Origin: Moorena bouillonii PNG
GTDB lineage: Bacteria; Cyanobacteriota; Cyanobacteriia; Cyanobacteriales; Coleofasciculaceae
Length of the DNA stretch: 32,801 bases
Assembly (NCBI RefSeq): GCF_001942495.1
Contig: NZ_MKZS01000001.1
Span: 5,542,161 to 5,574,961 of the forward strand
Direction: 5' to 3'
Made by a program: the position numbers and the translations under genes
Notes under the pieces: model-generated
What the model was told of the DNA's origin: nothing
Seen by the model: only the letters and a program-made list of their open reading frames with translations
Databases searched by the model: none
Part shown: positions 13,404 through 24,200 of the stretch, piece by piece
Layout: each line of letters starts with the position of its first letter
Numbering within the stretch: the stretch's first letter is position 1

Positions 13404-16079
13404 TCAATCACAAGAATAATACTCAAGGGGCACAAAGGCTAAACCAAAGAAGCTCTTGGGACAAGGCACGATATGAACTAATTCTCCAGGAGGATTCTTG
13501 CGATCACCGTTGGATTCAAACTCAATGGTTCCTGTTGCACCATCAGCACTAAAACCATCACTTGCTAATGTTTTCTGGATACCCTTACGTGTCGGTTTAT
13601 TTGACATTTCTAACGCCTTAATCAACGTACGAGTGGCATCATAGGTGGTAGCTGTGGTCGGATTTACTGGTCCATGCCACAATTTCCTAGTGTCTTCAGT
13701 AAATTTTTGGTTAGGACTGCTTCGGGGATGCCAGGGAACAAATAAAACTACTTTCTCCAATGGCTTTAAATCTCTGATGCTTAGAGTCTGGGGACTGTAG
13801 AGAATCCATTCCCCTACTATCAAATTACGACCGTTGTTAGTTTTGATTAACTCAATAGAATTCTTCAAAGCATCAGTGACTTGACCATCTGGAAGTAACA
13901 CCAAGGGGGTTTCCCCATATTTCCTTACTTCCTCTAGGGCTTTGTTGGCGTTGAAGTTACTTTTGGATAAATCATCCTCTCGGACTTGTATGATCCTTCC
14001 TCCCTTGGCGTAAAATTTTTGTTTGAATTTCTGCCATCCATAGCTACTAAATGGGCTTTGAGGAGTGTAAAAAACTGCCGCTTGGCGTTGACCTATCTTA
14101 AGTAGGTGCTCAACTAAACTATCAGTTTCGTCTTCAGTAGTAGGTACAGTCCGAAATAAAAAATTTCTAGGGTTAGTTGTGAGTTCTGTTGTCATGGCAT
14201 AGGGAGCAATCAATACCAGCTTCCCATTTTGATAAGTATCTACAGCGGCAAGAGTTGTTTCACTAGTCCAGTGACCGATGACTCCTAGAATACTCGATTG
14301 CTTCACCAATAAGCTTGCTCTTGCTTTCGCCTCCTCTTCACGATTGGCATCATCAGCAATTACGACTCTGAGTCCAATCCTATTATTAATCCCTTTAGGG
14401 TAAGGCCGTTGGCCACGCTTCGCGATCAGGAAATCTTTACCTGGAAATTGCTGAATCAGTTCGTTATTGTCTTCAAAGAGTCCCAAATTAACTTCCGTTT
14501 GAGCTTGGGCAATTCCTCGCAGAATTTCTTTAGCACCATTGGCATCTTTTACTGATTGAGTTGGGGTGTCAATCATGGGAATTGTAACAGCTATTGTATA
14601 ATATTTTTTTCCTTCAGCTTCCAGTAGCGCATTATTCAAGTAAATTAATGTTTCCGGATCCGCTCCATTCTGTTGCCAGGATTGTTTAAGTAACTTAACA
14701 GCTGTTTTATAGTGAGCTTTTGTCCAAAAGCAATTCCGAACTTTTTCCCTGGTTTCTTGATGCCAAATTCCTAAATAATTTCTGAATGGCTCCTGACACT
14801 TAGCTAGTAACTTCACACTCCGTTGCTTGAAACGTGGAGCAGAGGTTGTATCCAGTATCTCTTCCCCAGAACTAATCTTGTCTCCTAGCTTGTTAGGTTC
14901 TGTGCCAATTTTGTAAATTCCGTAAATGCTAACGATCGCAACAGTCCCTAACGCTAATTTAATCAAAAGTTTAACTAATGATCCTGACACTGGCCAACGC
15001 CAAGGTTGTGCTTTAGGATGCTGATAAATCACTGGTAACCAAGTAGCGTAGGGTAATTTTCTATCTAATCGATTCTCTAGATAATGCAGTCTTTTTTGTG
15101 CTACTTTAACTGCCTTCTGGAGAGACTTTCCTTGAGAAAATTCTTCCAGAAAAAACCTGAGGAAAGTCTGGGCAACTTCATCGGGCACTGGCTCTTTCAT
15201 AATAATCGCTTGTGGCATTTGTAATTTAGCTAGAGCATTGGCTAAACCTAAACCATCACAGCTATTAAATATAGCTAGCTTCAAACCGTTTTTAATGGCT
15301 TGCTTGAGAGCTGGCATTAACTCATCAATGATAATACTGTCTTCCTGATTTATATAAATTCGACCGGTTTCATCATTACATTCGCTATAACTATGACCAG
15401 CAAAAAACAGAATATCCCAGCCTTCTTTTTCCCAAAGTTTTTGGTCTAACTCCTCTCGTGTCGGTTCTACTAGAAAGCAAGAGGATGAGTCTAAGCTAGA
15501 GACTTGCTGCCAATAGTTGCGGTCTGTTTCGATATCAATTCCGTCACTGTTACCAAGAATGGCTAATAGTCTGACTCGATTTCTCAGTTTAGTTTCTGGA
15601 TGTGGCTGGTATTCCAAGGGAATTAAACTAAATTCAACGGAGTCATGATTATTTTCCCATACATCCCACAGGTGCCATGGTAATCGTTGAAGCTGAGGAT
15701 TATCGGTCTGAATCAATACCCGAGTCTCGCGATGACGGCTTAACTCAGTGGTTAATTGATTTCTGATCTTGTCAAAGCCATCCGATCTAGAATTCAGCCA
15801 TTGGTTAATAGTGTTCCTTAACTCGTCAACCAATTGCTCACAGGATTTAACCGAAGAGATGTACAGTCCTTTGGGAGTTAAGCGGGGGTTTCGGTAAAAA
15901 TACTCTAAATTACGATATCCTTGCTGCCAATCGGTGTATAGTTGATAAATTTCGGGGTTTGGGGCCAACCGACTCATAATTTTTCCTTCAGCTGACTTGT
16001 CTGTTGTTCCCCATGCCAAAGTGACTCGAATTCCACTATCTAGGTCACCATCTAGTGTTAGAATAATAACTCTATTCAT
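13404..16079 (-). CDS. CHAT-TM-periplasmic binding protein fusion receptor
   Basis: 891 residues from ATG 16079 (MNRVIILTLDGDLDSGIRVT, the usual start of CHAT-associated N-terminal regions; an ATG ten codons upstream is less likely). Residues 1-350 hold a CHAT caspase-like domain with the dyad His229 (FFAGHSYSE) and Cys274 (IFNSCDG). A single hydrophobic helix at about 365-390 (LLIKLALGTVAIVSIYGIY) follows. The C-terminal 500 residues match a type 1 periplasmic-binding fold like branched-chain amino-acid receptors (IGLRVVIADDANREEEA; GVIGHWTSETT; TTATTYDATRTLIKAL). This layout suggests an external ligand sensor linked to an internal protease. At 14401-14428 a palindromic repeat is in frame and supplies the residues AKRGQRPY. 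The substrate is unknown. Confidence 0.85.
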   Translation of the reverse strand: MNRVIILTLDGDLDSGIRVTLAWGTTDKSAEGKIMSRLAPNPEIYQLYTDWQQGYRNLEYFYRNPRLTPKGLYISSVKSCEQLVDELRNTINQWLNSRSDGFDKIRNQLTTELSRHRETRVLIQTDNPQLQRLPWHLWDVWENNHDSVEFSLIPLEYQPHPETKLRNRVRLLAILGNSDGIDIETDRNYWQQVSSLDSSSCFLVEPTREELDQKLWEKEGWDILFFAGHSYSECNDETGRIYINQEDSIIIDELMPALKQAIKNGLKLAIFNSCDGLGLANALAKLQMPQAIIMKEPVPDEVAQTFLRFFLEEFSQGKSLQKAVKVAQKRLHYLENRLDRKLPYATWLPVIYQHPKAQPWRWPVSGSLVKLLIKLALGTVAIVSIYGIYKIGTEPNKLGDKISSGEEILDTTSAPRFKQRSVKLLAKCQEPFRNYLGIWHQETREKVRNCFWTKAHYKTAVKLLKQSWQQNGADPETLIYLNNALLEAEGKKYYTIAVTIPMIDTPTQSVKDANGAKEILRGIAQAQTEVNLGLFEDNNELIQQFPGKDFLIAKRGQRPYPKGINNRIGLRVVIADDANREEEAKARASLLVKQSSILGVIGHWTSETTLAAVDTYQNGKLVLIAPYAMTTELTTNPRNFLFRTVPTTEDETDSLVEHLLKIGQRQAAVFYTPQSPFSSYGWQKFKQKFYAKGGRIIQVREDDLSKSNFNANKALEEVRKYGETPLVLLPDGQVTDALKNSIELIKTNNGRNLIVGEWILYSPQTLSIRDLKPLEKVVLFVPWHPRSSPNQKFTEDTRKLWHGPVNPTTATTYDATRTLIKALEMSNKPTRKGIQKTLASDGFSADGATGTIEFESNGDRKNPPGELVHIVPCPKSFFGLAFVPLEYYSCD
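14401..14428. repeat. Palindromic repeat in frame in the CHAT receptor gene
   Basis: TAAGGCCGTTGGCCACGCTT plus CGCGATCA, the same family as in tnpB (6585). It lies in the binding-protein domain and is translated without breaking the frame. Confidence 0.75.
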
Positions 16080-16109
16080 TGCCGTATTTTTGTAGATTGC
16101 CAGATCCAA

Positions 16110-16496
16110 TAAGCTAGAGGAGTCTGTTTGACTCTGATTGACTGACGAAAATTTCCATGTTGATGATTAGCGCTGTTACTCCCTCAGGATTTACTAGGAA
16201 TTTTAATCCTAAGAATTGTCAGTCAAGCAGCGCTTTGAGTTATGGGGCTATGGGATTCAGGCAACTAGCATACTTTCTAGTATATGGACTATACCATATT
16301 TTTGATATTATCCAGAAATATTTAAACTATCTTCACATTTATTTGAACAAAATCGCGACGCATTCCCCCACCTGGGCGTAGACCACCCTACGCGAACGCA
16401 AAATCAAGAGACCTTTTCATAAAACCTTATTTTTAGGCTGAATAGAAATATATGGGTAGATTCAGGTAACTAGCATTCTACAAGAAAACACAAACA
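16110..16496. other. Divergent spacer
   Basis: Separates the CHAT gene from the plus-strand Gly/Cys-rich gene. It is mostly AT-rich (16270-16350). A short inverted pair, GGGCGTAGACCACC/CTACGCGAACGC, at 16374-16400 looks like a degenerate dispersed repeat. Promoters for both genes must lie here, but none is distinct enough to mark. Confidence 0.5.
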
Positions 16497-18110
<1,614 letters not shown>

Positions 18111-18118
18111 AGAATTAT

Positions 18119-18207
18119 AGCGGTTTCCGCGACTGTGAGGTACATCTTGATCAGCCCTACTAGGGGAAAGCCATTTCTTGTGTACCTCATCCAACCACAG
18201 AACCGCT
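18119..18207. repeat. MITE-like hairpin with AGCGGTT/GAGGTAC ends
   Basis: Imperfect terminal inverted repeats of about 25 bp: AGCGGTTTCCGCGACTGTGA then GGTAC on the left, and the complement of GTACCTCATCCAACCACAGA then ACCGCT on the right. Flanking bases are TAT and CTA. Starting right after the stop of the Gly/Cys gene, it may also act as a terminator. A second element with GAGGTAC arms is at 21076. Confidence 0.65.
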
Positions 18208-18672
18208 CTATTTGATCGTTATCCTTGTCTTCCTTATGGTGCCAAAGCATTGCTTGAGAGTGACTTTGATGATTGCTTTTGGCTCACCGTTGTTCATCAC
18301 AGGAGGTCTCTTAGCAAAATATTTAATGATGCCATACCTCAAGGCCAAGCTAGGGCACTAGCTGAATTTTACGCATCAAAAACACCACCTACAGCTCAAG
18401 CAGAATCTAAGGAAGCAGTACCCGAAACGCCCAAGCCAGAAGCAAATCAGCCTCCTGTAGAGCCGAGCGCATTATCTGAAGCATCACAGATAGAAGCAGC
18501 ACCCGAAATGACCCAACCACCAGAAGAGATTCAACCGCCAAAAGAGTCGAGCCAGCAACAGCAATGGGTGGAAAGTCTAGCGCCAGACCTAGCTCAACTT
18601 TTGTCAGACGTGCGATCGCGTAGCGTGACCTACGGTCAATCGCCCTTATTGTGCTTGATACGGCAGAGATGA
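18178..18672 (+). CDS. Doubtful Pro/Glu-rich ORF
   Basis: An open frame of 164 codons whose first residues come from the right arm of the MITE-like hairpin and whose last come from a palindromic repeat (18617-18641), so at least both ends are not original. The middle is Pro/Glu/Gln-rich and disordered (AEFYASKTPPTAQAESKEAV; later PPEEIQPPKESSQQQQ). A short central segment, SLSKIFNDAIPQGQARALAE, could be part of a folded domain. It overlaps the 3' end of the opposite lipoprotein gene by 27 bases. It may be a remnant of a larger gene. No function can be assigned. Confidence 0.3.
   Translation: MCTSSNHRTALFDRYPCLPYGAKALLESDFDDCFWLTVVHHRRSLSKIFNDAIPQGQARALAEFYASKTPPTAQAESKEAVPETPKPEANQPPVEPSALSEASQIEAAPEMTQPPEEIQPPKESSQQQQWVESLAPDLAQLLSDVRSRSVTYGQSPLLCLIRQR
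18617..18641. repeat. TTCGCG-family repeat with HIP1 octamer
   Basis: GCGATCGCGTAGCGTGACCT followed by ACGGT, similar to the 17-mer at 26369. It begins with a GCGATCGC octamer. Confidence 0.7.
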
Positions 18673-19200
18673 ATGGTGCAGATTGATTTTCAGATCACCG
18701 TTTTCATCGCGAACATAACCAAAAGAGTATTCTACCTTGATCTCGCTACCGTCTGTTTTGGTGAAAAAATACTCACCCATCGATATGGCTGTATCGCAGT
18801 TGGTAATAATTCCTTCATTCTCAAAGCGCACTTTATTATAGGGCGCAAGAGCAAAACCTTTATCTTCGCTGATGCTGCCGCCGACAAAATAAGACAAAGC
18901 CTCTTTCTCCGTGCCTCTGAACGGATCATCGCTGGCTAGTGTTGGTTTGAACAAAACCGTACCAAGATCATAAGCATAAAGCCTGTCAAGAGTACTTTGT
19001 GCTTCTGCTTGTGGGTTTTGTGCCTTGCCAATGGCGACAATGGCTTTGCCCCAGCTTTCCTGTGCAGCTAGAACATCGTTTTTTGTGACAGGATTTTCGC
19101 ATGGCGCAGCCTGTGCCCTTGGCGTACCACCAACGTTCGTGCAACCAGTCATTGTGGTTACTGTGGATAGGATTAAAAGTGCAGAGAAATATGGTTTCAT
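18646..19200 (-). CDS. NTF2/SnoaL-like lipoprotein
   Basis: 184 residues. The N-terminus is a lipoprotein signal peptide (MKPYFSALLILSTVTTMTGC) with Cys20 as the lipidated residue. After a linker, the sequence NPVTKNDVLAAQESWGKAIV, DRLYAYDLGTVLFKPT, FRGTEKEALSYFVGG, VRFENEGII, MGEYFFTKTDGSEIKVEYSF and LKINLHHSSLPY follows a cone-like SnoaL/NTF2 fold. Homologues are often mislabelled phosphoribosyl-AMP cyclohydrolase; none of that enzyme's metal-binding motifs is present here. Its role in the cell envelope is unknown; no operon partner is visible. Confidence 0.75.
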   Translation of the reverse strand: MKPYFSALLILSTVTTMTGCTNVGGTPRAQAAPCENPVTKNDVLAAQESWGKAIVAIGKAQNPQAEAQSTLDRLYAYDLGTVLFKPTLASDDPFRGTEKEALSYFVGGSISEDKGFALAPYNKVRFENEGIITNCDTAISMGEYFFTKTDGSEIKVEYSFGYVRDENGDLKINLHHSSLPYQAQ

Positions 19201-20219
19201 GGTGATCTTTTTCTTTTATAAGACTAGGCGTAAATCTCAGTACAGGACAATTTTTGCCAACAGAGCAGCGTGGGCGTAGCGCAATCGGTGCTTTTGAATA
19301 AAAAAAGCTGTTCGCGCAGCGTGAGCTTTAGCTCACGGCTGTTCCCTTAGCTTGGTCTACGGCCAACGGCTGACGGCACCTCAAGTAGCCTGAGCCAAAA
19401 GCTCACGGCTGTTCGCGCAGCGTGCGCGTAGCGCATATGCTGAGGTTACAGAGTTCGATATCAAGCTGCTGAATCCAGATTAAGCTGTTTAAGCGATCTC
19501 AACTCTGTAGCAATACCACAAATACTCTACCACCATTCCTCTCACATAATCCCAAATAATTGGGGTAAGTCGCTGATTTGAACTCTCCTCGACTTGAAAC
19601 GTTGAGGATTTTGGGCTGATGGTGTGCAACCCTTGGCTAATCGCTGTTAGTTTACGACATTGTAGCACAGCAACCTATGTATTTTACATTACATTTACAA
19701 ATATTTACATTTAGGCTAAAATTGATATAATAGAACAGGTTGTGTACATGTGATCTAGATCAGGAGCAATATCTATCGGGAAATCAAAAGCTGTTCAGGA
19801 TTCAGCCAAAACTGTGAGGTAATCATAACGTCTGGGAATTCTATTAGAAAGTCCTAGACAGATTGATCTGAGGTTACTAAATCCGGAACCAACAGCTCAA
19901 CTGTTGAAGTCAACCATAGGCAAGACGCTTACCGTCCAAACCTAGAGTCAGGATATCAGTCCTGAAATAAGAGCGGGGAACAGTTTCAGCTTGACTACCT
20001 CAGCTGAGATATTCAACCTTGCCTGCCTATAGAAAACAACCTATCCACCAAAAGCAAAGCATCTACTGAGTTTTTCGGTATTGAGTAATTCTCACTACTG
20101 AACACTCAATCTACACTCACTATACTCACTACTCAATACTCCTCCAACGGATCGGTTTCGGGAGGGGTTTAGACTCGCTTTCTTGAAATTGTTACGAATA
20201 TCCCTACGGAGTATACCTT
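19201..20219. other. One-kilobase non-coding stretch with repeats and a long leader
   Basis: The first part (19265-19440) is full of dispersed repeat fragments: GTTCGCGCAGCGTG, GAGCTTTAGCTCACGGCTG and GAGCCAAAAGCTCACGGCTG. The middle (19500-19680) shows nothing recognisable. From about 19735 a promoter-like sequence is followed by hairpin-rich sequence up to the epimerase gene. 20075-20143 holds degenerate ACTCACTA/ACTCAATA tandem repeats. No protein-coding frame is convincing. Confidence 0.6.
19715..20085 (+). ncRNA. Candidate structured leader or small RNA upstream of the epimerase gene
   Basis: A good -10 (GATATAATAG, 19723-19732) with TTTAGG upstream suggests transcription from about 19738. 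Downstream are a hairpin GTCTGGGA...TCCTAGAC (19830-19860), direct GTGAGGTAAT/CTGAGGTTAC segments on either side of it, and AGGATATCAGTCCT (19952-19965). The base composition is less AT-rich than usual spacers. It could be a 5' leader of nearly 500 nt or a separate RNA. It does not show the standard opening motifs of tmRNA or RNase P RNA. A 6S-like RNA cannot be judged by eye. Confidence 0.3.
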
Positions 20220-21059
20220 ATGAATATTACCATCATTGGTTGCGGTTATGTTGGCACAGCTCTAGCAAATTTTTGGCATCACCAGCAGGGTCACCAGGTG
20301 ACAGCTACCACTACTACCCAAGAACGGGTAGCAAAGCTGAAAGAAGTTGCTTCACAGGTAGTAGTGATGAAAGGGGATGATCCCCAAGGGATGCAGTCGG
20401 CACTTATTGATCAAGACACTATCGTCCTGAGTATTGCCCCGATCAGTAATAGGCAAGTTGATGCCAACTTCTACGAAGCCACCTACATCCCCACTGCCAG
20501 CAATTTGGTAACAGCTTTAGCAGATAATCCCAATGTGAAGCAGGTAATTTACCTAAGTAGTTGCGCCGTCTACGGTAACCAAGAGGGGGCATGGGTCGAT
20601 GAAAATTCTCCCATCGTTCCAGCCAACGAACATGGTCGGGTTTTGTCTTTGACGGAACATATTTTATTAGGGGCAAGCAGTGACGATCGCAACGTCTGTA
20701 TTCTGCGCCTTGGGGGGATTTATGGTCCCGGTCGTGAGTTAAGCAAGCGGTTTGAGCGACTGGCAGGCACCACGCTTCCTGGCAGTGGCGATAACTTTAT
20801 CAATTGGATTCACCGAGACGACATTGTTCAGGCCGTGGAGTTTGCCCGACAAAACCGCTCCCAAGGTATCTACAACCTAGTTAACGACATCAAACTCACG
20901 ACTCGGGAGGTGACTGATAAAATATGCGATCGCTACAATCTCCCGAAAGTGTTATGGGATTCCTCACAACCTAACTTCCGAACCAATAACGCCCGTGTCC
21001 ATAATCAGAAGTTGAAAGTTGCTGGTTATGAGTTGATTCATGCCGAAACACTGATTTAA
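20220..21059 (+). CDS. NAD(P)-dependent epimerase-like SDR
   Basis: 279 residues. The N-terminal Rossmann motif GCGYVGTALA (residues 7-16) binds NAD(P). The segment QVIYLSSCAVYG carries the usual strand with Ser and a possible catalytic Tyr, but the partner YxxxK motif reads LSLTEH, so the classic Tyr-Lys pair is missing. CILRLGGIYGPGR and NWIHRDDIVQA are signature strands of extended/atypical SDR epimerases (YeeZ-like). Substrate unknown, perhaps a nucleotide sugar or a non-catalytic NAD binder. A ribosome-binding site, GGAG, is at 20206-20209, eleven bases ahead of the ATG. A MITE-like element follows it. Confidence 0.82.
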   Translation: MNITIIGCGYVGTALANFWHHQQGHQVTATTTTQERVAKLKEVASQVVVMKGDDPQGMQSALIDQDTIVLSIAPISNRQVDANFYEATYIPTASNLVTALADNPNVKQVIYLSSCAVYGNQEGAWVDENSPIVPANEHGRVLSLTEHILLGASSDDRNVCILRLGGIYGPGRELSKRFERLAGTTLPGSGDNFINWIHRDDIVQAVEFARQNRSQGIYNLVNDIKLTTREVTDKICDRYNLPKVLWDSSQPNFRTNNARVHNQKLKVAGYELIHAETLI

Positions 21060-21075
21060 GCATGCTTTGTAACGG

Positions 21076-21206
21076 TAATGAGGTACAAAATTTCGGGTTT
21101 TAGGGAGCAGGGAGCAGGGAGCAGGGAACACAGAATAATAAACCAAATCCTAACCCCTCCCAGGAGGTGAAGAGGGAACAGGACAAAAATTTTTTGTACC
21201 TCATTA
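21076..21206. repeat. MITE-like element with TAATGAGGTAC ends
   Basis: 131 bp with terminal inverted repeats TAATGAGGTACAAAA on the left and TTTTGTACCTCATTA on the right. Internal GGGAGCA heptamers (21103-21127) lie within it. The TGAGGTAC arm is shared with 18119-18207. Having no ORF, it is a non-autonomous element; its position after the epimerase stop could make it a terminator. Confidence 0.75.
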
Positions 21207-21221
21207 TAGTAAAAAAAGCTA

Positions 21222-21290
21222 TACTCCCTACTCCCTACTCCCTACTCCCTACTCCCTGCTCCCTACTCCCTACTCCCTACTCCCGATTCA
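21222..21290. repeat. ACTCCCT heptamer tandem repeat
   Basis: Nine to ten copies of CTCCCTA with minor variants, running into the 3' end of the WD40 gene, whose last residues and stop lie at 21277-21290. Confidence 0.93.
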
Positions 21291-24200
21291 ACATTTCTGG
21301 TAAAATCCCATCACACAATTTGCGATCGCTTTCACTCAAAGTCGGATTATGGTTCAAATAGTCACTGATCCAATAGCACCCCTTCACCAATAAATCCTTT
21401 AAATCAGAGCTTAAATCAGAGCTTAAATCAGACATAGCTGTATGACTCCCCCTGGTAACTATCCCCTGCCCAGGTTTTACACCTAAGACTGTACTGCCAT
21501 TAATCGGTCCGCCAACGGTTTTGATTTCTGTACCATCGATATTCCAGATTTTAGCAGTACCATCTTCACTGACCGATACCAAAGTTTGACCGTCAGCCAG
21601 GAAACAGGCATTGCACACAGGAGCAAGATGTCCTTTTAGGGTTTTGAATTCCTTACCATCACGAGTCCAAAGCTTTACCGTCCTATCAGAACTAACGGAA
21701 GCAATCATTTGACTGTCTGGACTAAAAACAACACCTCTAACTCCTGCTTGATGTCCTTGTAAGGTAGTGATCAGTTTACCATCCAAACTCCACAGTTTCA
21801 CTGTTTTATCACTACTAGCTGAAGCCATAATTTCACCATCCCCACTGAATCTCAAACAGACAATTTTTAGACTATGGGCTGGAATCGTATCGATTAAGCT
21901 ACCATCAAGATGCCAACGTTTAATGGTTTTATCTTCTCCAGCGGAAGCCAGCATCTGACCATCCTGACTGAATCTAATGGTAAGGATTTTAGCAAGATGA
22001 CCGTTGAGAGTATTTATGAGTACTCCGTTATCCTGTCCATACTTATCATCAATCCCCCACAGCTTGATGATTCTGTCATTACCCGCAGAAGCCAGGATTT
22101 TAGCATCAGGACTAAAACTTAGACTCCTGATACTCAGACCATGGGCTGGAAAGGTTTGCAGTAACGCTCCATTAAGATGCCAAATTTTAATGATACCATC
22201 CACACTAGCAGTGGCTAATAGTTTTGCCTTAGGACTAAAACTGACACTCCTGACACTAGCTTCATGTCCTGAAAATGTTCTGAGTAATGTGCCGTCTAAA
22301 TTCCATAGTTTCACTGTTTTATCTTCACTAGCTGAAGCATACTGCTGACCGGTAGAGTTAAAACAAAAGCCGATAAGTTTACCAGTATGGCTTTGCTGAG
22401 TATTCAGTCCAATGCCCTTGAGACTCCAAAGTCTGATAGTTTTATCTACACTAGCAGAAGCCAGTAGCCGTCCATCGGGACTAAAACTTACCCCACACAC
22501 AGACCCTTTGTGTCCTCGGAAAGTTTTGAGCTTAATGCCATCAAGGTTATAAAGTCGAATTCGATCATCTTTACTGGCTAGTGCTAATAGTTGACCATCG
22601 GGACTAAATCTAACTCGATAGACTGGCAAGCCATAATTATCGATGGAGTTGAGTTCTTTGCCATCTATGCTCCAGAGTTTAGCGGTACCATCCCAACTCC
22701 CGGAAGCTAGCATCTGACCATCTGGACTAAAGCAGACACTCAAGACACCCCTAGCATGACGATTGAAAATTTTGGGCCAACTACTGTCTAAATTCCAGAG
22801 TTTGATAGTGCCATCTTCACTAGCGATCGCAAGGGATTTACCATCAGGACTAAAACTAATGCCAAAGTTAGCAGGACCAAACCTGGTCAGGGTTTTAATC
22901 CGAGTACCATTAGGATGCCAGAGCTGGATGGTGCCATCTTTACTAGCAGCAGCAATGGTGTTACCATCGGGACTAAAACTAATGTTGAAAACTTGGTTTT
23001 TATGACCTCTGAGAGTTTTCAGTAACTTGCCATCCCGTTGCCAGAGTTTTATGGTGCCATCAGCACTAGCAGAGGCAAACATTTCACCATTGGGACTAAA
23101 GCTAATGCTAAACACTTGCTCGTTGTGACCCCGACAGCTTGCCAAGGCTTTTCCATTAATACCCCAAATCCTGATGGTGCCATCTTCACTAGCAGAGGTA
23201 ATTAGTTTACCATCAGGACTTAAACAAACACCAAATACTCCCGCATCATGTCCTTCCAAACGATTGCACTCTTGCAAGTTATTGATAATTTCCTGAAGCT
23301 GATTCACTTGTTGCTGTTTGATATCAGGAGCAACCTCTGTGGTGAGTAATCGTTTACCAGCTTTTACACTAGCGATCAATGCTCCTAACTGGTCGTGGGA
23401 AGATAGTAGAGCTTGAGATAGAGAACTCAGGGCTTTAATTTCTGCAATTTCTGCTCGTCTTCGTTCCTTTTGTTCTTGATGGAGTGCTTGCTTTAGTTCT
23501 TCTTTGGTCAGTTTTAACTCCGCTAGGATTTGAGGCTCTTGTCCTTGGCGAATAAATGATACTAAATAATCATGAACTAACTGATAACGATCAGCAGGAT
23601 ATTCTGGCACTTCAAATACTAAACCAGAACCCACTAATACCTCCATTACTAAATCCATTTGCTCCTCTTCTAAGTCCAAATCTTCCGCTAATTCAGCCTG
23701 AGTTTTTAGCGGTCGCATCCCGTTTTCATCGGTCAGTAAATACAAAACAAGTTTAGTGATTCGTTCGTTCTCTTCACCACAGTCTTTAATAGCTGTTTCT
23801 AGGTATCGTTCAACCAGTTTTTCCTTAGGACCTTTGGCTATATAATCTGCTAAGGTGGTAATTTTTTCGGCTTGGAGCTGAGCTCCTACCACTTGCAACT
23901 CAATGGGGAGCACCTCATTGGTATCTCCTGCTAAATCCTTGACTAGAGCATCGGTTAGGGTTGGCTCTAGAGAAAATGCCGTGTGTTCCGTTAAGCTTTT
24001 AATAACTGATTTAGTTTGCTTTGGGGAAAAGTTACCGAGATAGTAAAGAATCGTTTTATCTAAAATATTGTTGTTAATTACATCTAATTGAATTAGACGG
24101 TTACACTCTAACAAGTAATGAAGGTCATCTTCTCGAAGGGATAAAATGATTTTAATATATGGAATATTTAAACAGCTCTTCATAAATTCATAGAAAACCA

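Noticed and set aside
11677-16079. Dynamin-like GTPase and CHAT receptor as one defence operon
   Set aside because: The genes are convergent with a hairpin between them, so they are not co-transcribed; only proximity links them.
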